Notes: generated by a model from the letters alone, not told the origin. A stretch of DNA of 14,231 nucleotides from Desulfobacteraceae bacterium (GCA_003819975.1 RPPU01000043.1:1-14231), one strand, 5' to 3'. Shown: positions 1 through 6,020, counted from the first letter of the stretch. Program-made: numbers and translations.

Positions 1-71
1 GGAGCGCGGCCGAAACGACTGTCCAGAGGTGCATTGAGATCGTTGCCGGATGTACTGAATGCGATTTTCAT
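1..71 (-). CDS. NifX/NifB-family (dinitrogenase Fe-Mo cofactor domain) protein, partial, N-terminus only
   Basis: Only the first 23 codons are inside the window; the gene runs off the left edge. The visible residues start MKIAFSTSGNDLNAPLDSRF and continue GRA. They have the typical opening of the Nitro_FeMo-Co family (PF02579): a beta strand after the start, then a D-x-R-F-G-R segment. These small RNase-H-like proteins bind or carry metal-sulfur clusters; the family includes NifX, NafY, the C-terminal domain of NifB and the orange protein ORP. An AGGAGA ribosome site precedes the ATG at good spacing. It follows the CGGC-domain gene with an 80-nt gap and is probably the last visible member of operon A. 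The exact ligand cannot be told from this fragment. Confidence 0.8.
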   Translation of the reverse strand, partial: MKIAFSTSGNDLNAPLDSRFGRA

Positions 72-150
72 AAAACATTCTCCTTGTTGAGCGGTTATTT
101 TCTCTTCATGGCGGTCGGTTTATGGCCGGCGTAAAACAAGCCTCCAGCTT

Positions 151-594
151 TCAATTATAGGCCGTTTTGATCTCAACAGGTTCGTCCAAAAGGGGCTTAA
201 CCATTTCCGCCATGTCGGTCTCTTTCCAAAAAGGCAATTTTTCATGAGCCTCCATATATTTTTGGGGAATGGGATGGGTCCCGATGACCACCGGCAGGCC
301 ATACTGGCTTTCAATAAATGTTTTGAATTGCCTGATGTTGGGGCAGGGGGGGTAGCCTACCACCAGACCGGTGGCAAGGTGAACGACCTCGGCCCCGTTT
401 TTTTTGAATTCAGCGGGCACATATTCGACATTGCCGCCCGGGCAACCGCCGCAGGTCGAGTAACCGACGATTTGTACGGGTTCGCCGGCGGGATAGATTG
501 CAAACGCTCCGCGCCGTTCCTGCAGGGCGCGGAAGCACTTGCCGCCGCCGCAATCCTTGTAACGGGCGCAAATGATGATTCCGATCTTTTTCAA
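151..594 (-). CDS. CGGC-domain putative metal-binding protein
   Basis: A 147-residue protein of the CGGC-domain family (PF08821), a cysteine-rich family found mainly in anaerobes and thought to bind metal; no reaction is firmly established. Visible motifs are an N-terminal beta strand ending in Cys, then DCGGGKC near residues 14-20, the signature YSTCGGCPGG near 46-55, GYPPCP near 80-85 and a GTHPIP segment near 105. The start is a TTG codon (594-592): AGGAGC lies six bases upstream, no ATG is nearby, and the encoded MKKIGIII opening is typical of the family. It lies 23 nt after the pseudo-receiver gene, so the two are probably co-transcribed in operon A with the NifX-like genes. That points to metal or cluster handling by association only. 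Confidence 0.82.
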   Translation of the reverse strand: MKKIGIIICARYKDCGGGKCFRALQERRGAFAIYPAGEPVQIVGYSTCGGCPGGNVEYVPAEFKKNGAEVVHLATGLVVGYPPCPNIRQFKTFIESQYGLPVVIGTHPIPQKYMEAHEKLPFWKETDMAEMVKPLLDEPVEIKTAYN

Positions 595-617
595 TGGCAG
601 CTCCTTTTGAAAAGACG

Positions 618-995
618 TTATGATTGCAATGCCCCGATTGAGGCCAGCCGCGTTAATAGCGCTTCCGCTTCCGCGGAACCCGCTTGCGGAGACAATTGCA
701 TGAGCACGCCCAAGCCTTCGGCGGCTTCGTGAAATTCCTTTTCCGGCATTCGGCCGATCATGACCACGTTGACCATTGCGTTTTGTTGCATGATTTTACG
801 CACCAATGCGAAATCGGGCGGTTCGCCTTCTTTTTCATCCAGGATCATGAGATCCGGGGCGGCGCGTTTAACCAGTTCCAAAGCCTCTTCTCCCGAACCA
901 ATCCATTCGACGGATATCCGTCCGCCGGCCTGCAGCGCTTGTGAAAAAACGGAAAAAGAAGAAAATTTTAATGATACGATTGCAATCCGGTACAT
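618..995 (-). CDS. CheY-like receiver-domain protein, probably a pseudo-receiver
   Basis: A 125-residue stand-alone domain with the receiver-like pattern of alternating hydrophobic strands and helices. The strand LMILD (residues 49-53) places an aspartate where CheY is phosphorylated. The usual acidic pair after the first strand is missing (residues 8-12 are SLKFS) and the conserved lysine of the last strand is replaced (LMQLSPQ), so ordinary phosphotransfer is doubtful. The ATG at 995 is chosen because GGAG precedes it and MYRIAIVSL starts the first strand; the open frame extends 24 codons further up into a repeat. There is no output domain. Its place between a NifX-like gene and the CGGC gene in operon A suggests a regulatory or scaffolding protein for that pathway. 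Weak similarity, so the fold is inferred from pattern only. Confidence 0.6.
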   Translation of the reverse strand: MYRIAIVSLKFSSFSVFSQALQAGGRISVEWIGSGEEALELVKRAAPDLMILDEKEGEPPDFALVRKIMQQNAMVNVVMIGRMPEKEFHEAAEGLGVLMQLSPQAGSAEAEALLTRLASIGALQS

Positions 996-1012
996 ATTCA
1001 CTCCATGATAAG

Positions 1013-1161
1013 AAGTGCCTAAAGTTTGAAGTGAGCTAAAGTGACTAAAGTTGAGGAATTGAAACAATTTAAAAACAAATCATATGTTTCCAAATAATTC
1101 TGATGAATCAAAATAGCTTTCACTTTAGGCACTTTAGTCACTTTCAACTTTAGGCACTTTG
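1013..1161. repeat. Imperfect long inverted repeat between two operon A genes
   Basis: The arm at 1013-1056 is nearly the reverse complement of the arm at 1121-1161. Both are built from short units reading ACTTTAGGCACTTTAG and TCACTTT. About 34 of 40 positions pair with one or two single-base gaps, around a 64-nt centre. It fills the gap between the NifX-like gene (stop at 1172) and the pseudo-receiver. It does not have the shape of a terminator with a U-run. It looks like an interspersed intergenic repeat. Confidence 0.75.
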
Positions 1162-1171
1162 TTTTGCTTTG

Positions 1172-1558
1172 CTACACCGTTCCCCCGCCTCCGCCGCAAG
1201 TATGCTGCTGGCTGAATTGGGGCAATTGACCCGCGATCAAGGCGTTGACGGCATCGCCGACGGTTTGGAAATCGCCGCCGAAATAAACGTCGATGCCGGA
1301 TTGATTGAAACCCATGAGCGGGCGCATGCCCATGCCGCCGGCGATCAGGATTTTAGCGCCTTTTTGGGCCAGGTAATTGACCGGCGCCATGCAGCCGCCC
1401 TGCTGGTGGGGCATGTTGGGGATAATATCCACTTGCTTAATTTTATCGCCCTCGACGGTCACCAAAGTGTAGAGATCGCAATGCCCGAAATGGGCGCCCA
1501 TCGCCGCTTGCAATCCGCCGGGATTCCCGGACGGCACGGCAACCAATGTGTTTTCCAT
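1172..1558 (-). CDS. NifX/ORP-family cofactor protein with Cys-polyglycine C-terminus
   Basis: A 128-residue protein of the Nitro_FeMo-Co fold (PF02579). The pattern is clear: an N-terminal strand LVAVPSG, the GAHFGHCDLY segment (around residues 21-30) in the place of the usual DxRFG loop, and AKILIAGGMGMRPLMGF near residues 69-85 as the conserved glycine loop. GIDVYFGG follows, and the end is HTCGGGGG, a single-Cys glycine-rich tail found in some relatives of this family. His 23, His 26 and Cys 27 of the GAHFGHC loop and the tail Cys are possible cluster ligands (inference). Start ATG with GGAG five bases upstream. Member of operon A between the ORP-like gene and the pseudo-receiver, separated from each by a repeat-containing gap. 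Confidence 0.85.
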   Translation of the reverse strand: MENTLVAVPSGNPGGLQAAMGAHFGHCDLYTLVTVEGDKIKQVDIIPNMPHQQGGCMAPVNYLAQKGAKILIAGGMGMRPLMGFNQSGIDVYFGGDFQTVGDAVNALIAGQLPQFSQQHTCGGGGGTV

Positions 1559-1576
1559 ATTTACTCCTTTTATGTT

Positions 1577-1632
1577 GGCCTTTAAGGCCGGTTAATTAAA
1601 GTAGTCAGAAGTCAGTAGTCAGTATCCAGAAG
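1577..1632. repeat. Short palindrome plus GTCAG-type repeat
   Basis: GGCCTTTAAGGCC at 1577-1589 is a perfect palindrome upstream of the NifX-like start. Next to it, 1600-1632 is a direct-repeat stretch based on AGTAGTCAGAAGTCAG. A related stretch built on AGTAGACAGAAGTCGGAATT lies at 5823-5857, also directly upstream of a minus-strand gene. The two look like copies of one small interspersed repeat family. Confidence 0.55.
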
Positions 1633-1708
1633 GAGAAGACAATGCACTTAAAGAATTCATGCAATTGAAATCTCCTGAAATTCGGTTTCCGGCTGCCGAC
1701 TCTTGTCT

Positions 1709-2062
1709 TTATCGATTCGGCCCGGTCGCCCATTCGACCTGACTGTTTTGATATCGTTCCAGGGCTTGACGGACCGTCATGTTTTCAAGATTTTGGCCGA
1801 TCTTGATCCCGGCGGCTTGCAAGGCCTGAAAGGCCTTTGGTCCGACAGAACCGGTCAAGACGACCTTTGCCCCGGCGCGGAAGACTGTTTCCGCGGCCTG
1901 GATGCCGGCGCCCTGAGCTGCGGCCTGGGATGCGCCGTTGTCCACGTATTCATGCTGCATGGTATCCGGGTCGATGATCACGAACCCGGCAGCCCGGCCG
2001 AAGCGGGGATCCAGCCGATCGTCCAATGTGGGGCCTTCACTGCTGATGGCGATTTTATCCAT
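1709..2062 (-). CDS. ORP/NifX-like dinitrogenase Fe-Mo cofactor domain protein
   Basis: A 117-residue single-domain protein of the Nitro_FeMo-Co family (PF02579). It has the strand MDKIAISSEG, the loop LDPRFGRAAGFVIID (residues 17-31), the segment AGIQAAETVFRAGAKVVLTG (53-72), and ends with the conserved helix around NMTVRQALERY. Of the NifX-type proteins here this is the one most like Desulfovibrio orange protein (ORP), which carries a molybdenum-copper-sulfur cluster in a known sigma-54-controlled locus. Assignment as the ORP orthologue is an inference. AAGGAG sits directly before the ATG. It lies in operon A, 177 nt after the zinc-ribbon gene; that gap holds an interspersed inverted repeat and overlapping stems. 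Confidence 0.85.
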   Translation of the reverse strand: MDKIAISSEGPTLDDRLDPRFGRAAGFVIIDPDTMQHEYVDNGASQAAAQGAGIQAAETVFRAGAKVVLTGSVGPKAFQALQAAGIKIGQNLENMTVRQALERYQNSQVEWATGPNR

Positions 2063-2077
2063 ATTCTCCTTTTTTTA

Positions 2078-2165
2078 ATTTTAGACAGGATTAACAAGAT
2101 GAACAGGATAAAATCTATAAATGCTTTTTATTAATCCGGTAAATCCCGTTAATCTTGTCTAAAAA
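2078..2165. repeat. Interspersed inverted repeat, TTAGACAGGATTAACAAG family, copy 1
   Basis: The left arm begins TTTTAGACAGGATTAACAAG and the right arm ends AATCTTGTCTAAAA; roughly 26 of 33 positions pair across a short A/T-rich centre. A second copy is at 3749-3832. Sequences of this type (GACAGGATTAACAGGAT) are common between genes in Desulfobacterota, which I recall from general knowledge. It lies in the gap ahead of the ORP-like gene. Confidence 0.8.
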
Positions 2166-2171
2166 TTTTTT

Positions 2172-2221
2172 TAATGAGCTATCCGAAAAGACTCATTACG
2201 CTTTGTAGGTTTTCTTTTCGG
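2172..2221. promoter_or_regulatory. Two mutually exclusive stems in the gap before the ORP-like gene
   Basis: TAATGAG (2172-2178) pairs perfectly with CTCATTA (2192-2198). CCGAAAAG (2183-2190), inside that loop, pairs perfectly with CTTTTCGG (2214-2221), whose own loop contains CTCATTA. The stems cannot form together except as a pseudoknot. The region is transcribed between the zinc-ribbon and ORP-like genes. It could be an attenuator or processing structure, but chance or a repeat remnant is also possible. Confidence 0.35.
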
Positions 2222-2239
2222 GAAAAACTCTGATAAGGT

Positions 2240-2476
2240 TTACTCTCTGGTCAAGGCGATCCCGCATTTGGGACATTTTTTTTGAATGCAGGAAACGGCG
2301 CGTTCATGAGGCTCGCGGTGACCGCAAGTCGGGCATACGCAGAATCCGCTCGGCCCGGCGGCCCGAGAACCGCCCATGCGGCCGCGACCGCCGCCTTTTC
2401 CACTGCCTTGCCCGCCACGCCCCTGTCCTTGTCCGCGGCCCGAGCCCGCGGGTCCTGTTCCATCTCCTCTTGGCAT
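2240..2476 (-). CDS. Glycine-rich MPRGDGTGP protein with C-terminal zinc ribbon
   Basis: A 78-residue protein. Residues 1-9 read MPRGDGTGP, the signature opening of a small family (DUF5320-like) found beside ORP/NifX genes in anaerobes. Residues 10-44 are almost only Gly, Arg, Ser and Gln and are probably disordered. The C-terminal third holds six cysteines (46, 48, 51, 63, 68, 71) in CVCPTCGH and CPKCG, which should form a zinc ribbon or rubredoxin-like metal site. ATG at 2476 is preferred because AGGAGGT lies seven bases upstream and family members begin MPRGDG. The ATG at 2482 overlaps the stop of the preceding gene (ATGA), so translation is probably coupled. Function unknown; it may bring metal or partners to the cofactor proteins. 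Confidence 0.8.
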   Translation of the reverse strand: MPRGDGTGPAGSGRGQGQGRGGQGSGKGGGRGRMGGSRAAGPSGFCVCPTCGHREPHERAVSCIQKKCPKCGIALTRE

Positions 2477-2478
2477 AA

Positions 2479-2871
2479 TCATACCTCCTTTTGATTTTTA
2501 CGACCTTTTCGTTGAAAGCTGCGGCGATTGCGGCCGCAACAGCCGGGCATGACAAAGTTGTTCCCATGCAGGCCGTTGGCGAGCCAAGCCCGGATCACTT
2601 CGCGTAAATCGCCGGTCACAAAGGGAATGACCAGGATACCGTAGGACCCGACCAACTCGTGTAAAGGCCGGGAAATCGCGCCGCAAACAAGGATATTGAC
2701 GCCCAACTCCGTCAAGCGTAATACCTTTTTAACCGGCAGGTCATCGGCCAGGATTTCCCGTTTTTCCCCGCTGATTCGGCCCGATTCGATTTCGACCAGA
2801 TGAATATGCCGGGCAATGTCGAAAACCGGGGCAATGCGATTATCCCAATGTGCGAAGGCTGCTTTTATCAC
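2479..2871 (-). CDS. NifX-family protein, first gene of sigma-54 operon A
   Basis: A 130-residue Nitro_FeMo-Co family protein. It has the N-terminal strand and loop MIKAAFAHWDNRIAPVFDIA (residues 1-20), the segment LTELGVNILVCGAISRPLHE in the middle, and GNNFVMPGCCGRNRR near the end with adjacent cysteines that could bind metal. The frame is open further up to a TTG at 2922, but that codon lies inside the -24 element of the sigma-54 promoter. The GTG at 2871 is chosen: it is about 25 nt after the expected transcript start and gives the normal family N-terminus. The ribosome site is weak (GGTGGC). The stop overlaps the start region of the zinc-ribbon gene. As promoter-proximal gene of operon A it is the most direct target of the activator. 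Confidence 0.82.
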   Translation of the reverse strand: MIKAAFAHWDNRIAPVFDIARHIHLVEIESGRISGEKREILADDLPVKKVLRLTELGVNILVCGAISRPLHELVGSYGILVIPFVTGDLREVIRAWLANGLHGNNFVMPGCCGRNRRSFQRKGRKNQKEV

Positions 2872-2904
2872 GCGAATGCCACCGTATCCTTTCAATAAGG
2901 GTAG

Positions 2905-2922
2905 AAGCATTCCTTGTGCCAA
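2905..2922 (-). promoter_or_regulatory. Sigma-54 promoter A (-24/-12)
   Basis: Minus strand reads TTGGCACAAGGAATGCTT, with GG and GC separated by exactly 10 bases as sigma-54 requires, and it matches the family consensus closely. The predicted transcript start is near 2896, 25 nt before the GTG of the first gene. Promoters B and C have almost the same 18 bases. Confidence 0.85.
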
Positions 2923-3007
2923 CAGCGCTTCGGGAAGGGATAAGAGCCTAATAGCCTGTTTATCTTGATGATATCGGATGGATCGGCTTTGGGAAACACG
3001 GGGTGCA

Positions 3008-3056
3008 GTTGCTAAAATGCTACTATATTAGCAATGAATAGATGCGCCTTTGCTAC
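3008..3056 (-). promoter_or_regulatory. Activator-binding sites upstream of promoter A
   Basis: The proximal palindrome at 3008-3023 reads GTAGC-N6-GCAAC on the minus strand and begins 88 bp from the promoter GG. The distal palindrome at 3041-3056 matches 9 of 10 conserved bases and lies exactly 33 bp (three helical turns) away. Both positions are matched upstream of promoters B and C. Binding by the activator at 8823-10232 is inferred. Confidence 0.75.
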
Positions 3057-3126
3057 TGTTTTGAAAAATCTTGGAAGAGCCGTTTTGATTGTTCATGGGC
3101 CCTTGATTCCTCGACCCCCCGAACCC

Positions 3127-3666
3127 TTAGGCCGGGTTAGCCGTTTCCATGCGCTTTAATCCCATATGACAGCGCGCCGGCAGGGCTTGATAAAGCCGCG
3201 TGGCCCACCAGTTGAACGCTTCCTGTTCCGGCGTCACGTCGCCTCTTATTTTTGCAGGAACGCCGATCACCAATTTATGGGCCGGAATAACGGTCCCGCG
3301 CGGCACCAAACAAGCCGCGCCGATCAGGCAGCCGTCGCCGATCACGACTTGCTCGTCAATAATGGCGCCCATGCCGACTGTGACATGCGCGCCCAATTTA
3401 CAGCCGTGCAAAGTCGCATGGTGGCCGATATGACTGTCCGGTCCCAAAACCGCGGTGACGTCCGGAGCGGCGTGGATCACGCAATTTTCCTGGACATTGG
3501 AGCCAGGGTTGATGACGATATGGCCCCAATCGGCGCGCAGAACCGCGCCCGGCCCGATATAGCACCCTTCATCGATCCGAACCCCGCCGATAATAATGGC
3601 TTCCGGATGCACAAAAGCACTGACGGCAATTTGGGGTCGCTTGCCTTCAAATTCATATAAAGACAT
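3127..3666 (-). CDS. Gamma-carbonic-anhydrase/PaaY-like left-handed beta-helix protein
   Basis: A 179-residue hexapeptide-repeat protein. Repeats such as AIIIGGVRIDEGCYIGPGAV, VIGDGCLIGAACLV and VIPAHKLVIGVPAKI run through residues 20-145 and form a left-handed beta-helix trimer. The zinc histidines of the gamma-carbonic anhydrase family are present at His 65 (CVIHAAP) and at His 82 and His 87 within HIGHHATLHG. The N-terminus MSLYEFEGKRPQI and the C-terminal helix are typical of the PaaY/YrdA/CaiE branch, whose members either hydrate CO2 or have lost that activity; which applies here cannot be seen. AGGGAA precedes the ATG. It ends the operon B block, but a 198-nt gap with an inverted repeat separates it from the DUF364 gene, so it may be independently expressed. 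Confidence 0.85.
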   Translation of the reverse strand: MSLYEFEGKRPQIAVSAFVHPEAIIIGGVRIDEGCYIGPGAVLRADWGHIVINPGSNVQENCVIHAAPDVTAVLGPDSHIGHHATLHGCKLGAHVTVGMGAIIDEQVVIGDGCLIGAACLVPRGTVIPAHKLVIGVPAKIRGDVTPEQEAFNWWATRLYQALPARCHMGLKRMETANPA

Positions 3667-3748
3667 GTTTTGGTTTCCCTGATCCTTTCAGTTTAGTGGT
3701 CTTCTTATTCCAAGATATCGAGAAAAGATTGTCGATAAGATTTAAAAA

Positions 3749-3832
3749 ACTTTAGACAGGATTAACAAGATTAACAGAATAAAACCTCAAATGATTTTAA
3801 AATCCAGTAAATCCTGTTGATCCTGTCAAAAA
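3749..3832. repeat. Interspersed inverted repeat, TTAGACAGGATTAACAAG family, copy 2
   Basis: The left arm, from 3751, reads TTTAGACAGGATTAACAAGA. The right arm, ending near 3832, reads ATCCTGTTGATCCTGTCAAA. It shares its first 20 bases almost exactly with the copy at 2078-2165. It lies between the DUF364 gene and the gamma-carbonic-anhydrase-like gene. Confidence 0.8.
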
Positions 3833-3864
3833 TCTTTCTTATCATCCCGTTAAACAACATAGGG

Positions 3865-4587
3865 TCATTTCATGATCGTCACCCGTTTCACTCCCCTGAT
3901 TTGCCTGAAATTCGCGCCCTGACAGATATAACGAAGCACGAGTTCGGGATCGACTACGACGGTCCCGGAGAGGGCGTTTACGCCGTAATCGAAGAGAACC
4001 GGGGAAAGGGGCACGGTATCGCCCAGTAAAACGACAAAGGCTGCGGGATTACGGAGCGCGAGCAAGTGTTCAATCGTATGGTTCGTTATAGCCGTGCCCG
4101 TAATCGCCAGCACATCGGCTTGGGGAACGAGACGGTCGGCTTGGTCTTCCTCGAAATCGTCTTCGCGCGGGTTCTTTTCGATCACCCAGAGTTCTTTGGC
4201 CTTTTCGCGTAGTTTGGGCAGGAAGGGAAAATGTCCGATAACGGCGATGCGTTTGCCGGCCCCTTTTTCCATGATCAGGTCGCCGGCGTTCAACTCCAGG
4301 CACGCGGACTCATCGATCTGGAGGAGCGAATTGATTGCGGCCATGCCGATGGCGGCTTCGAGAATGCTCTCCGAATAAGCCATGGAGACCAACTCATGGG
4401 GGGTTTTTTGCGTGAGATAGCCCGGTTCATGGACCAATGGAGGAGTCTGGCGCAATGCGTCCCTGGGCAATGTAGCCGCCAGTCCGCAATTCCGGGTCCA
4501 AACCGCGGTATGAAACACCCCCTGGCGGATATCTTTAACCGGCGTAGCGAAATTAAGCGTTGAAATCAGATGATCAAGAATTTTCAT
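3865..4587 (-). CDS. DUF364/DUF4213-type putative heavy-metal chelation protein
   Basis: A 240-residue protein matching the pattern of PF04016 (DUF364) with an N-terminal DUF4213 part. Residues 1-85 carry the N-terminal domain (GVFHTAVWTRNCGLAATLPR). A Rossmann-like half follows: KRIAVIGHFPFLPKLRE around residues 111-127, LWVIEKNPREDDFEEDQ near 133-149, ADVLAITGTAITNHTIEHLL near 156-175 and a glycine-rich VVLLGDTVPLSP near 185-196. Family members lie near molybdenum, cobalt and other metal-cofactor genes and are described as putative chelating enzymes; no reaction is proven. ATG at 4587 follows GGAGG about ten bases upstream; eight upstream codons in frame are probably untranslated. It comes 69 nt after the ferredoxin in operon B, which fits a metal-cofactor role. 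Confidence 0.82.
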   Translation of the reverse strand: MKILDHLISTLNFATPVKDIRQGVFHTAVWTRNCGLAATLPRDALRQTPPLVHEPGYLTQKTPHELVSMAYSESILEAAIGMAAINSLLQIDESACLELNAGDLIMEKGAGKRIAVIGHFPFLPKLREKAKELWVIEKNPREDDFEEDQADRLVPQADVLAITGTAITNHTIEHLLALRNPAAFVVLLGDTVPLSPVLFDYGVNALSGTVVVDPELVLRYICQGANFRQIRGVKRVTIMK

Positions 4588-4656
4588 TTTATTCCCAGCC
4601 TCCGACGGCATTCATAGAGCGAATGCATTCGTGAAGATTGTTTCATAAAGGACCGT

Positions 4657-4846
4657 TTAAATTTCCGTCACCGGGAGCGCCCCTTGTTTACAGGCTGCAA
4701 TACATTTTTCACAGCCGAAACAACCATTCGCATGGATCAAAACCGATTTTTTATTTTTAAGTTTATTGATATCCACGGGACAAGTATCGACGCATTCTCC
4801 CGCAACCGTTACATTTTTCGGTATTTACTTCAGGTTTGTATGACAC
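4657..4846 (-). pseudogene. Two-[4Fe-4S] ferredoxin with a one-base frameshift
   Basis: Read from the GTG at 4846 the frame gives MSYKPEVNTEKCNGCG. After one extra base in the run around 4799-4801 the next frame gives ECVDTCPVDINKLKNKKSVL, then IHANGCFGCEKCIAACKQGA and the end LPVTEI with a TAA at 4657-4659. Together they make a normal 60-odd-residue ferredoxin with two complete C-x2-C-x2-C-x3-C motifs, the first one spanning the shift. No single frame covers it, so ordinary gene finding misses it. It lies 28 nt after the NifU-like gene and 69 nt before the DUF364 gene. The break may be a true mutation, a sequencing or assembly error in a C run (three C on the plus strand), or less likely programmed frameshifting. 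The GTG start has only a weak ribosome site. Confidence 0.8.
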
Positions 4847-4874
4847 GTTTTATAAATCTTTTTAATGCGGGTTT

Positions 4875-5318
4875 TTAAATGTTTATTTCGCGTTGCTTTT
4901 TCATATAATCGTTGAGGGCTTCCTGCAGCGTATTTACGGCAAGATAAGCGCAGTGCCGGTCTTTCTCCGGCAGTCCGCCCAGGACTTCGAGTACTTTTTC
5001 ACCAGTTATTTCCAATAATTCATCGGGGGTCTTGCCGAAAGACATTTCCGCGGCATACGAACCGCAAACCATACTGGGTCCGCAACCATCGGTTTGAAAC
5101 GATGCTTCTTTGACTTTGTCGTTTTTAAATTTCAAAAACATTTCCATGGTATCGCCGCACGAACCCTTGATCCGGCCGTATCCGTCGGCATTCCGCAGGG
5201 CGCCCGCGTATAAGGGCTTGAGCCATCTTTGATAAACGATTTCCCCATAGACCGCGCGGGTATCGTCCATAATGTTGTTCTGCAGGCCCTTTATGAAATC
5301 GTCGAATGTATCGCTCAT
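4875..5318 (-). CDS. NifU/IscU N-terminal-domain iron-sulfur cluster scaffold
   Basis: A 147-residue protein like the IscU/NifU N-terminal scaffold on which [Fe-S] clusters are built before transfer. The three ligand cysteines are present: Cys 54 in GSCGDTMEM, Cys 79 in QTDGCGPSMVCGS, and Cys 123 in RHCAYLAVNTLQEAL. An extra Cys lies at 85. The aspartate after the first Cys-Gly is also conserved. The usual LPPVK chaperone motif is absent, so this is the divergent branch (iron-sulfur cluster assembly scaffold family) common in anaerobes rather than canonical IscU. The ribosome site is poor (AAAAAG). It sits in operon B between the MPRGDGTGP gene and a ferredoxin, suggesting a dedicated cluster assembly role; no cysteine desulfurase is in the window. 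Confidence 0.9.
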   Translation of the reverse strand: MSDTFDDFIKGLQNNIMDDTRAVYGEIVYQRWLKPLYAGALRNADGYGRIKGSCGDTMEMFLKFKNDKVKEASFQTDGCGPSMVCGSYAAEMSFGKTPDELLEITGEKVLEVLGGLPEKDRHCAYLAVNTLQEALNDYMKKQREINI

Positions 5319-5362
5319 GGCTTTTTGACGTTCTCATTCAACACTTCGCGCGCCGTCGAGCC

Positions 5363-5391
5363 GTTCGCGCCGGCCTACAACCGGCGCGAAC
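5363..5391. repeat. Perfect GC-rich hairpin between operon B genes
   Basis: GTTCGCGCCGG (5363-5373) and CCGGCGCGAAC (5381-5391) form an 11-bp perfect stem with a 7-nt loop. It lies in the 90-nt gap between the MPRGDGTGP gene and the NifU-like gene. There is no U-run after it on either strand, so it is more likely an mRNA processing or stabilising stem, or a REP-like repeat, than a terminator. Confidence 0.65.
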
Positions 5392-5408
5392 GAAACAACG
5401 GGCGGTCA

Positions 5409-5792
5409 TTATTGCGCCGACGCGGAATTGTCCAGTTCGTCCAGGCGTTTTTTAATGAAGTCGAGTTCCGATTGCAGGGTTTCAGCCTGGTTTTTAAGGG
5501 CCTGCTTTTCCATTTCCGGATCGGGTTTTTGAAAAGGCGCGGCATAGGCATAAGATGCCGCATTGCCGCCGAAAGGCGGCCAACCTGCTTGATTGCGGGC
5601 AAAAAACATGTTGCGCCGGCCTCTGCCGGCGCCGCGTGCGCCAATTCCGCGGCCCCGTCCAAAACCCATCCCAAAGCTGCGCTCCGGCATCACATTCGGA
5701 TTGCCGGGCATTGCATAGCCCGCGCAAAATCCGGCTGCGCGGCCGGTCATCGCGCCCATTCCCATGGGACCTGTTCCGTCTCCTCTTGGCAT
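5409..5792 (-). CDS. MPRGDGTGP (DUF5320-like) protein with C-terminal coiled coil
   Basis: A 127-residue protein with the same signature opening, MPRGDGTGP, as the zinc-ribbon protein of operon A. Residues 10-65 are rich in Gly, Met, Arg and Ala, with one Cys (23) in GRAAGFCAGY. A tyrosine and proline-rich stretch follows, and residues 91-121 are a strongly heptad-like helix (EKQALKNQAETLQSELDFIK) expected to form a coiled coil. This matches the DUF5320 arrangement found beside NifX/ORP genes. The start is set by AAGGAGG eight bases before the ATG; the open frame extends 41 codons further up but enters a repeat. It is the first clear gene after sigma-54 promoter B, with a long leader of about 219 nt. 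Function unknown. Confidence 0.8.
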   Translation of the reverse strand: MPRGDGTGPMGMGAMTGRAAGFCAGYAMPGNPNVMPERSFGMGFGRGRGIGARGAGRGRRNMFFARNQAGWPPFGGNAASYAYAAPFQKPDPEMEKQALKNQAETLQSELDFIKKRLDELDNSASAQ

Positions 5793-6020
5793 GGTCGTAT
5801 CCTCCTTTTTCAGAAATAACTCAAGTAGACAGAAGTCGGAATTCAGAAGACAGAATAATGAAGAAAGCATCTGGCGTCTATCATTCGGTGATGCGAAAAA
5901 AGCCAAGCCATCCACATTCGCTGCCCATGCATGGTCTCTTTTGGAGAAGCCATGGACCTGGAACCCATTCCCAGATCATTCCAAATTCCGTCTATTTGAG
6001 GAATCAATCATCATGTTAAA
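5793..6020 (-). other. Long untranslated leader of operon B with repeat
   Basis: About 219 nt separate the predicted transcript start of promoter B (near 6011) from the ATG at 5792, against about 25 nt for operons A and C. The stretch contains a GTCAG-type repeat (5823-5857). It also has tiny open frames on the minus strand, including one of 32 codons starting MIWEWVPGPWLL; its ribosome site is weak and I do not call it a gene. I see no recognisable riboswitch. Confidence 0.4.

Noticed and set aside
244..732. Long plus-strand open frame opposite the CGGC-domain gene
   Set aside because: It is the antisense shadow of the 151-594 gene and runs into the next minus-strand gene; no ribosome site or family likeness. 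The same applies to the other plus-strand frames across the window.
1597..1640. CRISPR-like array from repeated GTCAG units
   Set aside because: Units are very short, irregular and without spacers of constant length; no cas genes in the window.
2872..2922. Upstream TTG start for the first operon A gene
   Set aside because: The TTG is part of the -24 promoter element and lies upstream of the predicted transcript start; the extra 17 residues are not family-like.
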